A stretch of 64,000 bases of DNA from the NCBI GenBank assembly GCA_031292015.1, contig JARLHY010000039.1, positions 14,920-78,919 on the forward strand, in the 5' to 3' direction. This DNA comes from Negativicutes bacterium (GTDB lineage Bacteria; Bacillota_C; Negativicutes; Sporomusales_B; JARLHX01). The position numbers and the translations under genes are program-made. The notes beneath the pieces were generated by a model. The model saw nothing but the letters and a program-made list of their open reading frames with translations, did not search any database and was not told where the DNA came from. Below are positions 61,214-64,000 of this stretch, piece by piece (position 1 is the first letter of the stretch; every line of letters begins with the position of its first letter).

Positions 61214-61900
61214 ATGCCGGAATTTCACGCGCCGCTTTCCTCAATCGACAAGGCAGAAACCCGCCGTTACGCCGGTTTACGCGGTGACGCCGCTTTTTCC
61301 GACGATCTTCTTGACAAAGCCTGCAGCGAGGCTCTGATTTTGGTAAAACCCAAAGGCTGCTGGGAACGTTACCGCTACGACGCCTCAACCGGGACGATCC
61401 ACAGCCTTCCTGCGATCTGCCTGAAGAGTCACAGTATTCTTCGCCATCTGGCCGACACGGTGGAAGTCGCCGTGCTGGCGGTAACCATCGGTCCTCTTCT
61501 GGAGGAAGCTGTAGCAGAGCATTTCGCTGCCGGGGACTATACATTCGGGCTGTTGCTTGACTCCGCCGGAAGCGCCGCCGTGGAAGCTGTCGCCAACGCT
61601 GTCAACGGCCTGATTACCGATCAGGCCTCCCGTAGCGGCTTATCTTCCCTTTTCCGGTTCAGCCCCGGTTACGGCGACTGGGAAATCACCGATCAACCTC
61701 AGATTCTCGATCTTTCCGGCGGACGGCGCCTTGGCATCGAGGTCACAGCAAGCTGTATGCTGCTGCCGCGAAAATCGGTTACCGCCGTTGTCGGCCTAAA
61801 GACAACAAAGGGAGAAAATACGACCACCGGCTGCAAACCTGAAGGATGTCAGGCTTGTCTGCAGCGAAACTGTCCGGCCAGAAAGGAGAATCCGCAATGA
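61214..61900 (+). CDS. Methionine synthase activation (AdoMet-binding) domain protein
   Basis: A 228-aa stand-alone homologue of the C-terminal reactivation domain of MetH. Blocks such as VEVAVLAVTIGPLLEE and RFSPGYGDWEITDQPQI (the RxSPGY AdoMet motif) are present. A Cys-rich tail GCKPEGCQACLQRNC ends the protein. It should reactivate oxidised cob(II)alamin by reductive methylation. It overlaps metH by 4 nt. Confidence 0.9.
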   Translation: MPEFHAPLSSIDKAETRRYAGLRGDAAFSDDLLDKACSEALILVKPKGCWERYRYDASTGTIHSLPAICLKSHSILRHLADTVEVAVLAVTIGPLLEEAVAEHFAAGDYTFGLLLDSAGSAAVEAVANAVNGLITDQASRSGLSSLFRFSPGYGDWEITDQPQILDLSGGRRLGIEVTASCMLLPRKSVTAVVGLKTTKGENTTTGCKPEGCQACLQRNCPARKENPQ

Positions 61901-64000
61901 TACATCTATTTGACGGTGCTATGGGAACCATGCTGCAAGAGGCCGGCCTTCCGGCCGGCTATTGTCCGGAACGGTGGAACTTAGAGCAACCCGAAGTGAT
62001 TACTGCCATACATCGGCGATATGTCGAAAGCGGCGCCGATATTATTGAAACCAACACCTTTGGTGCCAACCGGATAAAACTGGAGCATTACGGCCTGCAA
62101 AGCCAGGCGGATGCTCTGAACATCGCTGCCGTGAAAGCCGCCCGGGCAGCCTGTGGACCCAAAACCAAGGTCGCCGGTTCGGTGGGTCCGACCGGAAAAT
62201 TTATTACCCCGCTAGGGGAGCTGTCATTCCGCCAGGCTTATGAAGTTTACTATGAGCAGATCGCCGCGTTAGCCGGGGCCGGCGTGGATATGATCATCAT
62301 TGAGACAATTATCGATATTCAGGAAATGCGGGCAGCTCTGTCCGCAGCTAAAGCCGCAACCGGTAAACCGGTTATCTGCCAACTGTCGTTCGGCGCCGAC
62401 GGCCGCACATTGACCGGCACCGACCCCCGCACCGCCGCGGTGGTTCTCGAGGCCATGGGAGCCGACGTTATCGGGGCTAACTGCTCGCTGGGACCAGCTC
62501 AGCTTGTCCCGGTGATAGCCGAACTCGCCAACAGCTGCGCCCTGCCCATCAGCGTTCAGCCCAACGCCGGCATGCCGGAGCTAGTCCAGGGGCAGACCAT
62601 TTTCCCGATGGGGCCGGCGGACCTTGCGGCCTGGGTGCCTCAACTTTTGTCAGTCGGTGCAAGTTATCTGGGCGGCTGCTGCGGTACCACCCCGGATCAT
62701 ATCAAAGCGATTCGCCAGGCTATTCCAGCTCACGCCAACAGCCGCGGCCAGGGAATCGCGCAGACTGCGCTTGCCAGCCGAAGCAAAACTCTCTATCTTG
62801 GCGCCGGACTTCCCACGGTCATTATCGGCGAGCGGATCAATCCCACCGGTCGCAAGGCCTTGGCAGCCGATATCCGCGAAGGCAACTACGCCAGTGTAAA
62901 AAAAGAAGCCCTGGCCCAGGTCAGGGCCGGAGCTCACGTACTTGATGTCAACATGGGGGTCCCGGGAATCGACCAGGCGGCCGCCATGAGGCAGGTAGTT
63001 GAGGAACTTTCCGTGCTGGTGGACGTCCCGCTGGCGATCGATACTACCGACCACGCGGCTCTGGAAGCGGGACTACAGGCTTTTCCAGGCCGGGCCCTGA
63101 TTAATTCGATTTCGGCCGAACCGGACCGTCTGGAAAAGTTCCTGCCTCTGGCTAAGAAATACGGAGCTGCAATCCTTTGCCTGCCTATCGCCCCGGGTGG
63201 AGTTCCCACCACTGCGGTGGAACGCCTGGCGGTCGTGCGGACGATTGTTGCCGCTGCTTTGGACAACGGACTGCGGCCGCATGATCTGCTGCTTGATGCA
63301 CTGGTCATGACCGTCGCCGCCGACGCCGGAGCAGCTCGAGAAACACTGGAAACCCTTCGTTTATACCGTACTCATTTCGGCTATCCGGCTGTAATGGGTC
63401 TCAGCAATATCTCCTACGGCCTGCCGCGCCGCGACCTGATCAATGCCACCTTCTGCGCCATGGCTCTGTCCGCGGGGCTCGACGCCCCGATCCTCAACCC
63501 ATACGACCCGATGATGCGGGACCTGCTCCTTTCGGCAGCGCCACTGCTTGGTCATGACGCCAACGCCAAGCACTACAGCATTCACTTTGCCGCAGTACCT
63601 GCCGGTGAACCTCCGGCAGGACAAACCCAGCCGGTTGACGCTCTCTCAGCCCTCAAGGCCGCAGTGGTCACCGGTGAGAAAGACTCTGTCCCGCAGTTGG
63701 TGAGCCAAGCTCTGGCTGAAGGCCACAGTCCGCTGGAGCTGACCGATCAGGCCCTGACCGCCGCGATGAACGAAGTCGGCGAGGCTTTCGGTCAGGGACG
63801 GTGTTATCTGCCCCAGGTTCTTCTGGCTGCCGAAGCGATGCGGGCCGCTTTCCTGACAATCAAAACCGTCCTGCCTACCCATCAGGCAGCGTCTCTCGGC
63901 ACAGTGGTGCTGGCCACTGTAAAAGGTGATATTCATGACCTCGGGAAAAATATTGTGGCAGCACTCATGGAAAACAACGGCTTTCGAGTCATCGACCTCG
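61897..64000 (+). CDS. metH: Cobalamin-dependent methionine synthase (3' end outside window)
   Basis: At least 701 aa are visible. Domain 1 (residues 1-290) is the homocysteine methyltransferase with zinc Cys in GANCSLGP and GGCCGTTPDH. Domain 2 (about 315-570) is the methyltetrahydrofolate pterin barrel (GERINPTGRKAL; DVNMGVPGID; GLSNISYGLP). The B12 cap and B12-binding domain begin near 600, with the His ligand in VKGDIHDLGKNI. The start overlaps the activation gene (ATGA). A compact form without the activation domain is expected, since that domain is a separate gene. Confidence 0.93.
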   Translation, partial: MIHLFDGAMGTMLQEAGLPAGYCPERWNLEQPEVITAIHRRYVESGADIIETNTFGANRIKLEHYGLQSQADALNIAAVKAARAACGPKTKVAGSVGPTGKFITPLGELSFRQAYEVYYEQIAALAGAGVDMIIIETIIDIQEMRAALSAAKAATGKPVICQLSFGADGRTLTGTDPRTAAVVLEAMGADVIGANCSLGPAQLVPVIAELANSCALPISVQPNAGMPELVQGQTIFPMGPADLAAWVPQLLSVGASYLGGCCGTTPDHIKAIRQAIPAHANSRGQGIAQTALASRSKTLYLGAGLPTVIIGERINPTGRKALAADIREGNYASVKKEALAQVRAGAHVLDVNMGVPGIDQAAAMRQVVEELSVLVDVPLAIDTTDHAALEAGLQAFPGRALINSISAEPDRLEKFLPLAKKYGAAILCLPIAPGGVPTTAVERLAVVRTIVAAALDNGLRPHDLLLDALVMTVAADAGAARETLETLRLYRTHFGYPAVMGLSNISYGLPRRDLINATFCAMALSAGLDAPILNPYDPMMRDLLLSAAPLLGHDANAKHYSIHFAAVPAGEPPAGQTQPVDALSALKAAVVTGEKDSVPQLVSQALAEGHSPLELTDQALTAAMNEVGEAFGQGRCYLPQVLLAAEAMRAAFLTIKTVLPTHQAASLGTVVLATVKGDIHDLGKNIVAALMENNGFRVIDL

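Noticed and set aside
1..64000. CRISPR array, prophage or insertion sequence
   Set aside because: No regularly spaced direct repeats, integrase, transposase or phage genes were seen; gene order and start signals look uniform.

Overview
The window comes from an anaerobic, endospore-forming Firmicute with moderately high GC. The most likely group is the Negativicutes/Sporomusaceae, but this is inferred from gene content only and no rRNA is present. Supporting genes are the spore-type protein YyaC, the Firmicute proteins DUF951, YkuS and YchF, [FeFe]-hydrogenase maturase HydF, ferredoxin-type 2-oxoacid oxidoreductase, a full selenocysteine toolkit, cobalamin-dependent methionine synthase, and parAB with parS sites. 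Most genes lie on the minus strand. Gene starts were set by Shine-Dalgarno position and many are 4-nt overlaps.

Region 1 (1-9,900) is a catabolic block. One minus-strand operon holds an HpaI-type aldolase, a LarA/DUF2088 protein, an IlvD/Edd-type dehydratase, IorA, IorB and a GlcD oxidase cut by the window edge. Upstream lie an IclR regulator and a short-chain dehydrogenase. Two promoters carry the same pair of 16-bp palindromes spaced 19 bp apart, which are probable IclR operators. The gene set suggests breakdown of an aldonic or hydroxy acid.

Region 2 (10,000-28,400) is the most unusual part. A sigma54-type promoter (26,068-26,085) precedes about 18 minus-strand genes: a Lin0512 protein, acetoin-dehydrogenase-like AcoA, AcoB, AcoX and AcoC, an AhpD-like protein, LipA, a DUF6506-like protein, LipB, a lipoate ligase, an H-protein-like lipoyl carrier, a GlcD-like flavoprotein, a GlcF-like Fe-S protein, a second H-like protein, a second ligase, a LipT-like flavoprotein and two radical SAM proteins of the LipS1/LipS2 kind. 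Two separate lipoyl-assembly routes are therefore together, along with a possible lipoyl-linked redox complex, while no dihydrolipoamide dehydrogenase is present. An AcoR-type sigma54 activator lies upstream, with a nested palindrome as its probable binding site.

Region 3 (28,600-34,950) has rpsF-ssb-rpsR, ychF and a selenium cluster: selD, yedF and DUF3343, followed by mscS and DUF951. SelD is itself a selenoprotein: its true N-terminus is reached only by reading an in-frame TGA as Sec13. A 110-bp palindromic element occurs twice, inverted, at 26.2 kb and 35.0 kb.

Region 4 (35,200-47,950) has a cation diffusion facilitator, a CBS-ACT protein, the livF-G-M-H genes and livK under separate strong promoters with long leaders, and a three-gene glutamate synthase downstream of a ykkC-family riboswitch and terminator.

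Region 5 (47,950-64,000) has selB-selA, yyaC, two ykuS paralogues, bactofilin with an M23 peptidase, DUF4446, DUF554, a cysteine desulfurase-like enzyme, hydF, aspA, parB-parA with two parS sites, and on the plus strand a separate methionine synthase activation protein followed by metH, which runs off the window. No tRNA, rRNA, CRISPR array, prophage or insertion sequence was recognised.
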